Assembly: GCF_011764425.1 (NCBI RefSeq)
Contig: NZ_BLPF01000001.1
Location: forward strand, 1,789,001-1,853,000
Source of the DNA: Phytohabitans houttuyneae
Lineage (GTDB): Bacteria > Actinomycetota > Actinomycetes > Mycobacteriales > Micromonosporaceae
DNA length: 64,000 nt
Direction of reading: 5' to 3'
Position 1 is the first letter of the stretch. Each line of letters starts with the position of its first letter. This document shows, in pieces, positions 8,362 through 16,554 of the stretch. The translations under genes were made by a program, and so were the position numbers. Under the pieces are notes generated by a model. That model had not been told where the DNA came from. It saw only the letters and a list, made by a program, of their open reading frames with translations, and did no database searches.

Positions 8362-9116
8362 GGACGGTCAGCACCGCCGACCTCGACGTGCGGCGGGACG
8401 TGTACCTCGCGGCCGCGCTCGACACGTTCAGCATCGGGCGCCTGGCCGGCCTGCCGAACCTCACCGGCGCGCGCTGCCTGGACCTGGGACCGGCCGGCAG
8501 CGCGGTACCCGTGTGGCTGCGCGACCGCGTGGGTGCGCACGGCGAGGTGGTCACCGCGCCCGGCGACCCGCTCCCGCCCACCGTCCTGACCTCAGGCCGG
8601 TACCGGCTGATCCGGGCCCGCCTCGTGCTCATGCGCGTGCCGCACCCGGAAGCGCTGCTGCGCCGGCTGGTGGCCGCGCTCGGCCCGGACGGCACTCTGG
8701 TGGTGGAGGACTGGCACCTGTGGCCGGAGGACGCCGTGCTGTGCGCACCCAGCCCGCGCGACGCCGACCTGATCTCGCGCTGCATCCGCATGCTCGTCAC
8801 CGACATCCTTCCCGGCCACGGCTACGACCCGAAGTGGGCCACGAGAGCGCACGCCGCTGCCCGCGCCGCCCGCCTGACCACTGTGGACACCCAGATCCAT
8901 CTGCCGGTCTGGCCGGCCGGCGAGCCGGGTGCGCTGCTGCTCGCGGTCGACCTGATCCGTTACCGCCGGCGCCTTCTGGCCGCCGGCGTGACCCCGGCCG
9001 AGCTGGACCGCGGGCGCCAGCTGGTCACCGATCCCGGCTCCGGGCTGGTGCTGCGCGGCCACCCGCTCTACTCCACGTCGGGCCTCGCCCTTGAGGACTC
9101 ATTCCAGATGATTTGA
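8358..9116 (+). CDS. SAM-dependent methyltransferase-like protein
   Basis: The ATG at 8358 overlaps the stop of the binding-protein gene and has GGAGGAG upstream. The 252-residue protein has a class I methyltransferase core: RCLDLGPAGSAVPVWLRD as motif I, then VLMRVPHPEALLRRLVAALG and PDGTLVVEDWHLW as the later strands. Methyltransferases of this layout use S-adenosylmethionine on small molecules; the acceptor is unknown. Motif I (DLGPAGS) is weaker than the classic DxGxGxG, so binding of another nucleotide is possible. The 58-bp repeat begins directly after its stop codon. Confidence 0.7.
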   Translation: MRTVSTADLDVRRDVYLAAALDTFSIGRLAGLPNLTGARCLDLGPAGSAVPVWLRDRVGAHGEVVTAPGDPLPPTVLTSGRYRLIRARLVLMRVPHPEALLRRLVAALGPDGTLVVEDWHLWPEDAVLCAPSPRDADLISRCIRMLVTDILPGHGYDPKWATRAHAAARAARLTTVDTQIHLPVWPAGEPGALLLAVDLIRYRRRLLAAGVTPAELDRGRQLVTDPGSGLVLRGHPLYSTSGLALEDSFQMI

Positions 9117-9174
9117 GCTACCGCGACGCCCGCGGTGGTCCAGACCGTTGCTCCCGCGGCCTCACCGTCCGCGG
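9117..9174 (+). repeat. 58-bp dispersed repeat, copy A
   Basis: It begins GCTACCGCGACGCCCGC and ends CCTCACCGTCCGCGG, starting at the base after the TGA of the methyltransferase gene. It contains two CCGCGG words that can pair as a hairpin. It differs from copy C at about three positions. The preceding CAGAT...TGA is also shared with copy D. Confidence 0.85.
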
Positions 9175-9327
9175 TCGTGCACCTCAAACCCTTACTGACG
9201 GCGCTGGTCGGTTGGGACGCCGGCCCGCGAGGCCCGACACGGTCACCGGATGCCTTGAGCCGCCACAGGCGGCCAGGTCGAGAGCCACGCGGCGGCAACC
9301 CCTGGCTCTTCGGGGTGAGCTGGCCCC

Positions 9328-9386
9328 CCGCGGAGGGCAAGGCCCGCGGGAGCAACGGTCCGGACCACGACGGACGTCGCGGTAGC
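9328..9386 (-). repeat. 58-bp dispersed repeat, copy B (inverted)
   Basis: The minus strand reads GCTACCGCGACGTCCGTCG through GTCCGGACCGTTGCTCCCGC to CCCTCCGCGG, with one extra base and several changes relative to copies A and C. It lies 60 bp downstream of the nucleoside hydrolase stop, in that gene's orientation. With copy A it makes an inverted pair about 270 bp long. The sequence between the two copies shows no gene. Confidence 0.8.
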
Positions 9387-9445
9387 CCTCATCTGCTTCT
9401 CGGGTTGGACTCTCTGGAGGCTGCCGGCGATCGGCCCGAAGGCCG

Positions 9446-10297
9446 CTAGAAAACGCCGAAGTAGCCGGCGAAGAAGCGGTCCGGAAACACGGACGTCGCC
9501 ACCTCGTGCGGGCCGCCGGCGGACGGGCGCCAGGCCGTGGCGCCGTCGGCCGCGACCGTCACCTCGCCGCGGGTGAAGGCGCACACCTCGTCGTCGAAGA
9601 TGGTGGCGGCGGCCAGCGGGTCGTGGAAGTGGAGGCCGTCGCGCTCGGCGAACCACACCGCGGCGAAGTCACGCACCGGGCGCAGCAGCGGGGTGGTGCA
9701 GCGGGCGCTGAAGGAGTCGGCGTCCATGTACACCTGGCGGGTCACGTCGAGCCCGACGGCCCGTAGGCGCGGCACCGGCGCGGCGAACACGGCGGTGGCG
9801 GCCGCGGGGTCGCAGCGGATGTTCCACTCCGGCTTGCCCTCGGTCGTGTAGCGGCCGCCCATCAGCACGAGGGCCTTGAGGAGCGGTGCCACGTCGGGGT
9901 GGCGGTCGAAGAGGAGGGCGGCGTTGGTGAGCGGGCCGATCGTCAGGAGCGTCACCTCGCCGGGGTGCGCGCGGATCGTGCGCGCCAGCAGGTCGACCGC
10001 GTCTCCCGGCGGGAAGTCGGTGTCGTGCGGCCACCTGGCCACCCGGTCGGCCTGGTGGGCCAGCGCCTGTGGCGAGGGCGCGCCGGCGAGCGTGTTCTCC
10101 GCGCCCGGACGGATCGGCACGCCGGCGCCGGCCACCCGGCAGAGCGCGGAGGCGAGCATCGCGCGCTTCGTGGCCTCGCCGGTGACCGTGGTGATGCCGA
10201 GCAGGTCGCAGCGCGGCTGGGCGAGCAGGTACGCGAGGCAGACCGCGTCGTCGATGTCCGAACCGATGTCGGTGTCCAGCAGGATTTTTTCCGGCAC
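9446..10297 (-). CDS. Nucleoside hydrolase (inosine/uridine-preferring family)
   Basis: From a GTG at 10297 the protein is 283 residues. The N terminus ILLDTDIGSDIDDA carries the DxDxxxDD calcium-binding signature of nucleoside N-ribohydrolases, which split nucleosides into base and ribose. Other family marks are LLTIGPLTNAALL, LVLMGGRYTTEGKPEWNIRC and FHDPLAAATIF, which holds the late metal-binding Asp. The start was placed just before the conserved strand; the frame stays open upstream but loses sense. It is divergent from the ligase gene across 196 bp, and a 58-bp repeat follows its stop. A second hydrolase of the family lies at 30467. Confidence 0.88.
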   Translation of the reverse strand: MPEKILLDTDIGSDIDDAVCLAYLLAQPRCDLLGITTVTGEATKRAMLASALCRVAGAGVPIRPGAENTLAGAPSPQALAHQADRVARWPHDTDFPPGDAVDLLARTIRAHPGEVTLLTIGPLTNAALLFDRHPDVAPLLKALVLMGGRYTTEGKPEWNIRCDPAAATAVFAAPVPRLRAVGLDVTRQVYMDADSFSARCTTPLLRPVRDFAAVWFAERDGLHFHDPLAAATIFDDEVCAFTRGEVTVAADGATAWRPSAGGPHEVATSVFPDRFFAGYFGVF

Positions 10298-10371
10298 GCC
10301 GACATTCAACCCGCTTGCCGGAAGGCGTGCCCAGGCGGCACACTCGACGGCGTGACGTACGCCGCGACGCG

Positions 10372-10473
10372 ATTTCCACGCCCCCGGGTGACCGGTGGGC
10401 GACCGCGGCTGCGCTGACGGAGACGGCGCGAGACGAGCCCCCTGGCCACGCCGGGGGCTCGCTCCCTTTTCCG
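10372..10473 (+). promoter_or_regulatory. Leader with terminator-like hairpin and alternative pairing
   Basis: Hairpin 1 (10379-10401) is capped by GTGA and resembles the leader at 7257. Hairpin 2 pairs GAGCCCCC (10435-10442) with GGGGGCTC (10453-10460) and is followed by GCTCCCTTTTCC, an intrinsic-terminator shape. GCCCCCGG (10380-10387) is the exact complement of CCGGGGGC (10451-10458), so an alternative pairing would break both hairpins. That is the layout of an attenuator or riboswitch. No known class fits. Confidence 0.5.
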
Positions 10474-10493
10474 CCGCCTTCCGAAGGATCACC

Positions 10494-11558
10494 ATGACAC
10501 CCGAAGAGCTCCGCGCTGCCCTTGAGCTGCGCGACCTGACCGACCCCGACGCCGGCGAGCACGCGATGCAGCACGTCGTGTCCGCGATCGAGTACGCGCT
10601 GGCCCGCGACTGGGGCGTCCCTGTGCGCCGCGACCCCGGCCCGCGGATCGTGTCCGTCACCGACAACTACGACCGGCTGCGCTACTCGCCTGAGGCGGTG
10701 ACGCGGGACCGCCGGTACAGCCGCTACCTGGACGGCGGGCGCATGCTCCGCTCGCACACCACCGCCCGCATACCCGCCCTCCTGGACGCCAACGCGCTGC
10801 CGGACGTGCTGCTCAGCGTCCCCGGCATCTGCTACCGCCGGGACGTGATCGACCGCCACCACGTGGGCGAGCCGCACCAGCTCGACCTGTGGCGGATCCG
10901 CCGCGCCGGTCCCCCGCTCACCGAGGCCGACCTGATGCACATGATCGGCCTGGTCGTGGCGGCGGTGCTGCCCGGCCTTCCGTGGCGGACGCAGCCCAAC
11001 ACGCACCCGTACACGCTGGCGGGCCGCGAGATCTACGTGGGTGACGTGGAGGTCGGCGAGTGCGGGCTCGCGCATCCCGAGGTGACCGGCGGCCACAGCG
11101 GGCTGGCGATGGGGCTCGGCCTCGACCGGCTCGTGATGCTCGCCAAGGGCGTCGACGACATCCGGCTGCTGCGCTCGGCCGACCCGCGGGTGGCGGCGCA
11201 GATGCGCGACCTCACCTCGTACCGTCCGGTCTCGGCCATGCCCTCCGCGCACCGCGACCTCTCCCTCGCGGTCGCCGGCGACCTCGACGCCGAGCTGCTC
11301 GGCGACCGGGTGCGCGACCTGCTCGGGCCGGAGGCCGCCGCCGTCGAGGAGATCGTGGTGCGGGCCGAGACGGGGTACGACGAGCTGCCCGACTCCGCGC
11401 GGGCCAGAATGGGTGTGCGGCCGGGCCAGAAGAACGTGCTGCTCCGCGTGGTCCTGCGCGACCTCACCCGCACGCTCACCTCGGCCGAGGCCAACGCGCT
11501 GCGCGACCGGATCTACGCCGGGCTGCACGAGGGAGAGGTCTACGAATGGGCGACCTGA
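10494..11558 (+). CDS. PheS-like stand-alone class II ligase with FDX-ACB domain
   Basis: This 354-residue protein starts at an ATG after GAAGGATC. It follows phenylalanyl-tRNA synthetase alpha chains: MLRSHTTARIPALL (the counterpart of PheS THTS), motif 2 as ICYRRDVIDRHHVGEPHQLD, motif 3 as GLAMGLGLDRLVMLAKG, and DDIRLLRSADPR. The C-terminal ~90 residues (AHRDLSLAVAG...) resemble the FDX-ACB anticodon-binding fold. There is no PheT partner here and no N-terminal coiled coil. Its stop overlaps the LarA-like start by 13 bp. I recall NCBI naming such proteins PheS-related mystery ligase, but cannot check this. It may adenylate an amino or carboxylic acid in a small-molecule pathway instead of charging tRNA; that is inference. 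Confidence 0.75.
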   Translation: MTPEELRAALELRDLTDPDAGEHAMQHVVSAIEYALARDWGVPVRRDPGPRIVSVTDNYDRLRYSPEAVTRDRRYSRYLDGGRMLRSHTTARIPALLDANALPDVLLSVPGICYRRDVIDRHHVGEPHQLDLWRIRRAGPPLTEADLMHMIGLVVAAVLPGLPWRTQPNTHPYTLAGREIYVGDVEVGECGLAHPEVTGGHSGLAMGLGLDRLVMLAKGVDDIRLLRSADPRVAAQMRDLTSYRPVSAMPSAHRDLSLAVAGDLDAELLGDRVRDLLGPEAAAVEEIVVRAETGYDELPDSARARMGVRPGQKNVLLRVVLRDLTRTLTSAEANALRDRIYAGLHEGEVYEWAT

Positions 11559-12760
11559 GCGACGAGCTGCACCGCCTCGACCTGGACGGCGCCCGCGTCG
11601 TGGTGCTGGTGCCGGACGGCACCCGGTCGATCCCGCTCGGCCGCCTCTTCGCGGAGGTGCACGACGCGCTGATCGGCCGGGTGGCCTCGCTCGACGTGCT
11701 GATCGCGCTCGGCACGCACCCGCCGATGCCGCCGGAGGCGATCGAGCGCCGCTTCGACCTGCCGGCGGGCGGCTGGGCCGCCCGCTACCCCAGCGTGGCG
11801 GTGCACAACCACGCCTGGCACGACCCGGCGACATTCACGGACCTGGGTGAGATTCCGGCCACCGAGGTCGCCGCCGCCTCCGCGGGGCTTCTCTCCGAGC
11901 CCATCCGGGTACGGGTGAACCGGCTGGTCGCCGAGGCGGACGCCTGCCTGGTGCTGGGGCCGGTGTTCCCGCACGAGTCGGTCGGCTTCTCCGGCGGCGA
12001 CAAGTACTTCTTCCCCGGTGTGTCGGGCCCGGAGGTGATCGACGCGTTCCACTGGCTCGGCGCGCTGATCGGCACGATGGACATCATCGGCAAGCCCGGC
12101 CTCACCCCGGTACGCGCGGTCATCGCGGCGGCCGCCGAGCGCATCCCGGCCCGCCGCCTGGCGGTCGCGGTGGTGGTCGCGCCGGGCGGCCCTTCGGGAC
12201 CCGGTGAGGTGCTCGGCACGTACGTGGGGACGACCACCGAGGCGTGGGAGGCCGCCGCCGAGCACTCCGCTCAGGTGCACGTGCGGTACGTCGACCGCCC
12301 GTACCGCCGGGTGGTCTCGGTGATGCCCCCGATGTACGACGACCTGTGGACCGCGGCGAAGGGCATGTACAAGGTGGAGCCGATCGTGGCCGACGGCGGC
12401 GAGGTGATCGTGTACGCCCCGCACGTGCCGACCTTCTCGGTCACCCACGACGCGATGATCCGCCGGGTCGGGTACCACTGCCGGGACTACCTGCTCGCCC
12501 ACGCCGACCGCCTGGCCGGCGTCCCCCGCACGGTGCTCGCCCACTCGATCCACGTGCGCGGCGCCGGCACGTACCGGGACGGGGTTGAGCGCTGCCGCAT
12601 CGACGTGACGCTGGCGACCGGCATCCCGCCGGAGGACTGCGCGGCGGTCGGCCTCGGCTGGGCCGACCCCGCCTCCCTGGACCTGGCCGCCCTCGCCGCC
12701 GACGAGGACACGCTCGTCGTGCCCAAGGCGGGTGAGCAGCTCTACCGCCTGGCACCGTAA
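11546..12760 (+). CDS. LarA-type lactate racemase family protein
   Basis: The ATG at 11546 lies within the end of the ligase gene. The 404-residue protein matches the LarA family: VVVLVPDGTRSIPLG, ALGTHPPM, NHAWHDPATFTDLG, and PHESVGFSGGDKYFFPGVSG with a later HW. In LarA, the equivalents of this Lys and the following His hold a nickel-pincer nucleotide, and other His residues move the proton; those positions appear kept. The family racemises or epimerises alpha-hydroxy acids. The LarB, LarC and LarE cofactor genes are not in the window. Overlap with the ligase suggests both act on one pathway, perhaps on an alpha-hydroxy or amino acid. Confidence 0.8.
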   Translation: MGDLSDELHRLDLDGARVVVLVPDGTRSIPLGRLFAEVHDALIGRVASLDVLIALGTHPPMPPEAIERRFDLPAGGWAARYPSVAVHNHAWHDPATFTDLGEIPATEVAAASAGLLSEPIRVRVNRLVAEADACLVLGPVFPHESVGFSGGDKYFFPGVSGPEVIDAFHWLGALIGTMDIIGKPGLTPVRAVIAAAAERIPARRLAVAVVVAPGGPSGPGEVLGTYVGTTTEAWEAAAEHSAQVHVRYVDRPYRRVVSVMPPMYDDLWTAAKGMYKVEPIVADGGEVIVYAPHVPTFSVTHDAMIRRVGYHCRDYLLAHADRLAGVPRTVLAHSIHVRGAGTYRDGVERCRIDVTLATGIPPEDCAAVGLGWADPASLDLAALAADEDTLVVPKAGEQLYRLAP

Positions 12761-12804
12761 GCGCGGCCTCGGCGGTGCGGTTCGCGGTCCCGTACCGTAG
12801 CGGC

Positions 12805-13575
12805 GTGACGTACAAGGTCCAGGTCACCTGGTGGGGGCACAGCACCGTCTGGGTCGAGGACTCCGGCGTGCGCATCGTGACCGATCCCGTCCTCGGTGAC
12901 CGGATCGCCCACCTGAGGCGCATGCGCGGGACCTCGCCGCGGCTCGCCGGGTCGCCGGACGCGGTGCTCGTGTCACACCTGCACGCGGACCACCTGGACG
13001 TGGCGTCCCTGCGGCGGATCGGCCCGGACGCCACGCTCGTCGTGCCGGCCGGTGCGGGCGCGTTCGTGCGGCAGCGGCTGGGGCCGGCCTTCCACCGGCG
13101 GTGCGCCGAGCTGGCGATCGGTGACGAGGTGACCGTGGGCGGGGTGCGGATCAGGGCCGTCCCCGCGGCGCACGACGGCGCCCGCGGCCCCTGGTCCCGG
13201 CACCGCGCCCAGGCCGTCGGCTACACCATGCACGGCGCGGCCAACACCTGGTTCGCCGGCGACACGGGCCTCTTCGACGGCATGACCGACCTCGGACCGC
13301 TCGACCTGGCCCTGGTGCCGGTGGGCGGGTGGGGCCCCACGCTCGGGCACGGCCACCTGGACGCGCACACGGCGGCCGAGGCGATGCGCCGCGCACGGCC
13401 GCGGGAGGCGGTGCCGGTGCACTTCGGCACGTTCTGGCCGGTGGGGTTCGCCCGGGTGCGCCCGGACCGCTTCCACAACCCGGGCCCGGACTTCGCGAGG
13501 TTCAGCGAGACCATGGCACCCACCACCCGCGTAACGGTCCTGTCCCCCGGCGACTCCATGACAGTTGTCCCGTGA
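12805..13575 (+). CDS. Metallo-beta-lactamase-fold hydrolase, UlaG-like
   Basis: I place the start at the GTG at 12805, because TWWGHSTVWVEDSGVRIVTD, the typical first strand of the family, follows at once. TACCGT lies about six bases upstream, so a leaderless mRNA is likely. The 256-residue protein has SHLHADHLD (~residues 55-64) as the HxHxDH metal motif, then NTWFAGDTGLFDG and VPVHFGTFWP with the late metal ligands. Relatives cleave phosphodiester or lactone bonds, or are of unknown substrate. It has its own promoter, so a link with the LarA operon 44 bp upstream is not shown. Confidence 0.82.
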   Translation: MTYKVQVTWWGHSTVWVEDSGVRIVTDPVLGDRIAHLRRMRGTSPRLAGSPDAVLVSHLHADHLDVASLRRIGPDATLVVPAGAGAFVRQRLGPAFHRRCAELAIGDEVTVGGVRIRAVPAAHDGARGPWSRHRAQAVGYTMHGAANTWFAGDTGLFDGMTDLGPLDLALVPVGGWGPTLGHGHLDAHTAAEAMRRARPREAVPVHFGTFWPVGFARVRPDRFHNPGPDFARFSETMAPTTRVTVLSPGDSMTVVP

Positions 13576-13696
13576 GCGAGCGAGCTGGCGCGGCGGCGTC
13601 TGGACTGAGTGGCCCCGCCGACGCAGTCGGGGTTTCGGGGCCGCGAGGGAAGACGTCGCCTTCAGCGCCGCACGAGCGAACGAACCCGGGGTCACA

Positions 13697-14296
13697 GTGA
13701 GCGGTACCCTCAGCACGCTGATCTGGTTGATCGTCGTGGTGGCGTTCGGTGCGGTGGTGCCGATCGTGCCCACCGGGGCCGCGGTGAGCGGCGCGGCGGC
13801 GTACGCGGCGCACCAGAACCCGGTGTACGTGCTGCTGGTGATCGTGGTCGGTGCCGGCGGGGCGTACGTGGGAGACCTCGTCATGTACGCCATCTGCCGC
13901 TGGGGTGGGGAGCAGCTGGCCCGGCGCCTGCGCTGGCTGCGGGACCAGGAGCGCCTGGAGAAGATGCGCAAGAAGCTGAACGAGCGGCAGATCTCGGTGC
14001 TGCTCGTGTCCCGCCTGCTGCCCGGCGGCCGGGTGCCGGTGCTGCTCGCGGCGGCGCTGATGGGGCTGGACTGGCGGCGGTTCGCGGTGACGAACCTGCC
14101 GGCGTGCCTGCTGTGGTCGACCGTGTACGCGGGCATCGGCATCTTCGGCTACGCGATCTTCCCGGAGCCCTGGCAGAGCGTGGTGGCCGCGGTGCTGCTC
14201 GTGCTGCTGATCTCCCAGACGGCGGGGATTATCAGCCGGCGGCGGGAGGCGGCTGCCGAGCGCCGGGCCCTCAGCCCCCGGCAGAAGGAAGCCTGA
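13697..14296 (+). CDS. DedA/VTT-family membrane protein
   Basis: The GTG at 13697 is placed just ahead of the first membrane helix. The 199-residue protein has about four or five hydrophobic segments and the DedA marks GGAYVGDLVMYAICRWGG and SRLLPGGRVPVLLAAALMG. DedA proteins are thought to act as lipid scramblases or transporters in the cytoplasmic membrane; the exact substrate here is unknown. Its 3' end overlaps the end of the opposite-strand phosphodiesterase gene by 26 bp. The frame is open upstream to 13565 but the extra sequence is Arg-rich and unlikely to be translated. Confidence 0.8.
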   Translation: MSGTLSTLIWLIVVVAFGAVVPIVPTGAAVSGAAAYAAHQNPVYVLLVIVVGAGGAYVGDLVMYAICRWGGEQLARRLRWLRDQERLEKMRKKLNERQISVLLVSRLLPGGRVPVLLAAALMGLDWRRFAVTNLPACLLWSTVYAGIGIFGYAIFPEPWQSVVAAVLLVLLISQTAGIISRRREAAAERRALSPRQKEA

Positions 14297-16493
14297 CCGG
14301 GGCCGCGACGGGCAGGTCGTCGTCCGGGACGGCCGGCGGCGGCGCCTCCGCGTCCGGCTCGCGCAGCCCCAGCGTCTTGAGCCAGCCCAGGAGCGTGCGG
14401 TACACGCCGTCCGGGCCGACCACCGGGTCGCTTTCCAGCGCCCACCCGGACGGGTAGAGCAGCAGCGCGTCGGTCTGCCAGCCGCCCAGCCCGCCGTGGC
14501 TGCCGACGAGCTCCTCGAAGGCCGCCACGTCGTCGATGCCCGGCTCCACCGCGCTGATCAGCACCAGGTCGCCGACGTGGTCCATCTCCTGGTGGCGGCG
14601 CAGGTCTTCGCGGGCGTGCGGCCCGTAGGCGGCGAGTGGGTCGTTGCCCTCCACGTGCCCGTCGCGCAGGCGGTGGCGGCCGCGGCGGCCGAGCGCCACC
14701 GGCCCGTGCTCCGCCTCGTCTACGACCACCACGCCCACGCCGGGGTGCGCGACGAGCCCCGCGATCAGCTCTGGGTGCTCGGCGTCGATCACGTCGCGGG
14801 TGAGCTTTCCGGGGTACCGGGTCAGGTAGACCATGCCGAGGTTGCCGGACGCGATCACCACGGTGTCCGGGTCGCGTTCGGCGATGGCCTTGGCCTCCTC
14901 GTCGGCGGGGCCGAGCGTGACCTCGCCGTCGCGGGTGTGCCTGCGGATCACCTTGCGGGTGGCGGCCGCGGTCGGCCCCTGGCGGCCGACGGCCTCGGTG
15001 AGCAGCGCGTTGACCCGGCCCCATTCCTCGACGGTGCGGGTGGCCACGCCCGGCCGGTGCCCGTTGGTGCCGCCCCTGGCCAGCCGCGCGACGACCTCCT
15101 CCAGCGACTCTTCGAAGCGCTGGCGGAACGTCGCGCCCTGGCTCTGGCCGTGGTCGGAGAGGACCACCAGGTGGTAGCGGCGGGCGGCCTCGGCGGAGAG
15201 CCGCTGCAGGATGCCGAGCACCTGGTCGAGCGACTCGAGCACGTCGAGCGACTCGGGCCGCGCGGGGCCGGCGTGGTGGGCCACCTCGTCGTAGTCGACG
15301 AAGTCGCAGAAGATCACCGGGGCGCCGCGCGCCATCTGCTCGGCGATCAGCGTGACGTTGAGGTCGCGCAGCAGGGTGGTGGCCGGCCGCAGGGCGAGGA
15401 ACGCACCGCCCCGGCTCACCCGCGGGCGCACGTCGCGGCGCCGCTGCACGCGCGCCTGGTGCAGCTCGCGGATCAGCTCGCCGATGCCGACCACGACCGC
15501 GCGGGTGAAGCCGTACGGGCTGGTCATGAACGCCGCGTACCCCCGCGCGTTGCGGCCGGGCAGGGCGGCGTGACTGACGGTGAGGAGGCAGGTGGCTGCG
15601 TCGCCGGAGAAGACGTTGCTGATGCTCACGCCACCGTCGCGGAGCAGGCCCTGGCCGCCGGCCAGGCGGCGCTCGACCTCGGCCGCGTCGCGGGGGCGGC
15701 TGGTGACGAGGAGGCGGCGGCTGTCCTTCTCGTACCACCGGAACGCCGGCACCCGCCGGACGTCGCCGTAAAGGATGCCGGCCTGCGCGGCGGGCGTGGT
15801 GGCCGGGATGCCGGTGTGCCAGGTGGTGAGCCGGTGGCTGCGGGTGCGCAGCCAACGGCCGACGTTGGGCAGGTTGCCGGCGCGGACCGCCCACCGCAGC
15901 AGCGGCGCGGGCACGCCGTCGAGCTGGACCACCAGCAGGCCGTCGGGGCACGCGACGCCGGGTGTGCCCCGCTTGGCCTTTTCCTCGATCCGGCGCACGC
16001 GGTCCATCAGGCGGACCGTCTCGCTGACGAACGTGTCGTCCGTGCCGGCGTCGGCGAACCAGTTGACGAGGGCGGCCAGCGCCACCGCGACCCAGGACGC
16101 GCCGAAGACCACCGGGAGGTTGGCGACATGCGTGTCGGGCGCCAGCCACAGCGCCACGTACAGCACGATGGCCTGCACCATCGCGCCCAGCACCAACGCG
16201 CCGAAGCCGCCGAGCACCGTGGCTATCGCGAGCAGCAGCGGGCGGAGCAGCGCGCCGACGGCGGCGACCAGCACCACCAGACCGAGCAGGGCCGCGAGGT
16301 TGCTCGCGGTGACGCCGGGCAGCAGCCAGAACGTGCCGGCGAGCACGATGAACGAGGTGACCGCGCTGCGGAGCGTGCTGCGCACCCGGCGCATGGTGGG
16401 CCGCCAGCCGCGCAGGGCGCGCAGGCCGACGCGGGCCCGCCCGGGGCGCGTCGCCACGACGTCACGCTCCGGGTTCACAGTGGCCACCAGCAA
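14271..16493 (-). CDS. Membrane-anchored alkaline-phosphatase-superfamily phosphodiesterase
   Basis: About 740 residues. The first ~150 hold four hydrophobic segments (for example SAVTSFIVLAGTFWLLPGV and MVQAIVLYVALWL), resembling the small holin-like membrane module. The rest is a nucleotide pyrophosphatase/phosphodiesterase fold: VVQLDGVPAPLL at the metal site, SNVFSGDAATCLLTVSHAAL, VIFCDFVDYDEVAHHAG and VVLSDHGQSQGATF. Metal ligands expected in the superfamily (Asp, Asp-His in SDHGQ) are present. It probably hydrolyses a phosphodiester or lipid-linked substrate at the membrane. A TTG at 16493 is the furthest start; GTG codons 6 or 18 bases later are equally possible. Confidence 0.78.
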   Translation of the reverse strand: MLVATVNPERDVVATRPGRARVGLRALRGWRPTMRRVRSTLRSAVTSFIVLAGTFWLLPGVTASNLAALLGLVVLVAAVGALLRPLLLAIATVLGGFGALVLGAMVQAIVLYVALWLAPDTHVANLPVVFGASWVAVALAALVNWFADAGTDDTFVSETVRLMDRVRRIEEKAKRGTPGVACPDGLLVVQLDGVPAPLLRWAVRAGNLPNVGRWLRTRSHRLTTWHTGIPATTPAAQAGILYGDVRRVPAFRWYEKDSRRLLVTSRPRDAAEVERRLAGGQGLLRDGGVSISNVFSGDAATCLLTVSHAALPGRNARGYAAFMTSPYGFTRAVVVGIGELIRELHQARVQRRRDVRPRVSRGGAFLALRPATTLLRDLNVTLIAEQMARGAPVIFCDFVDYDEVAHHAGPARPESLDVLESLDQVLGILQRLSAEAARRYHLVVLSDHGQSQGATFRQRFEESLEEVVARLARGGTNGHRPGVATRTVEEWGRVNALLTEAVGRQGPTAAATRKVIRRHTRDGEVTLGPADEEAKAIAERDPDTVVIASGNLGMVYLTRYPGKLTRDVIDAEHPELIAGLVAHPGVGVVVVDEAEHGPVALGRRGRHRLRDGHVEGNDPLAAYGPHAREDLRRHQEMDHVGDLVLISAVEPGIDDVAAFEELVGSHGGLGGWQTDALLLYPSGWALESDPVVGPDGVYRTLLGWLKTLGLREPDAEAPPPAVPDDDLPVAAPVRLPSAGG

Positions 16494-16554
16494 ACGATGG
16501 CACAGACCGTCACGCCCGGTTGAGGTATACCCTGTCTATCTTGCTGCCGTCGTA

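Noticed and set aside
10298-10494. ZTP, SAM-IV or cobalamin riboswitch
   Set aside because: Some words look similar (CCGGGTGA), but the conserved cores as I know them are missing.
9669-11834. Minus-strand frame of 721 codons
   Set aside because: It crosses the ligase and LarA-like genes in antisense, is Arg/His/Gly-rich and has no recognisable domain.
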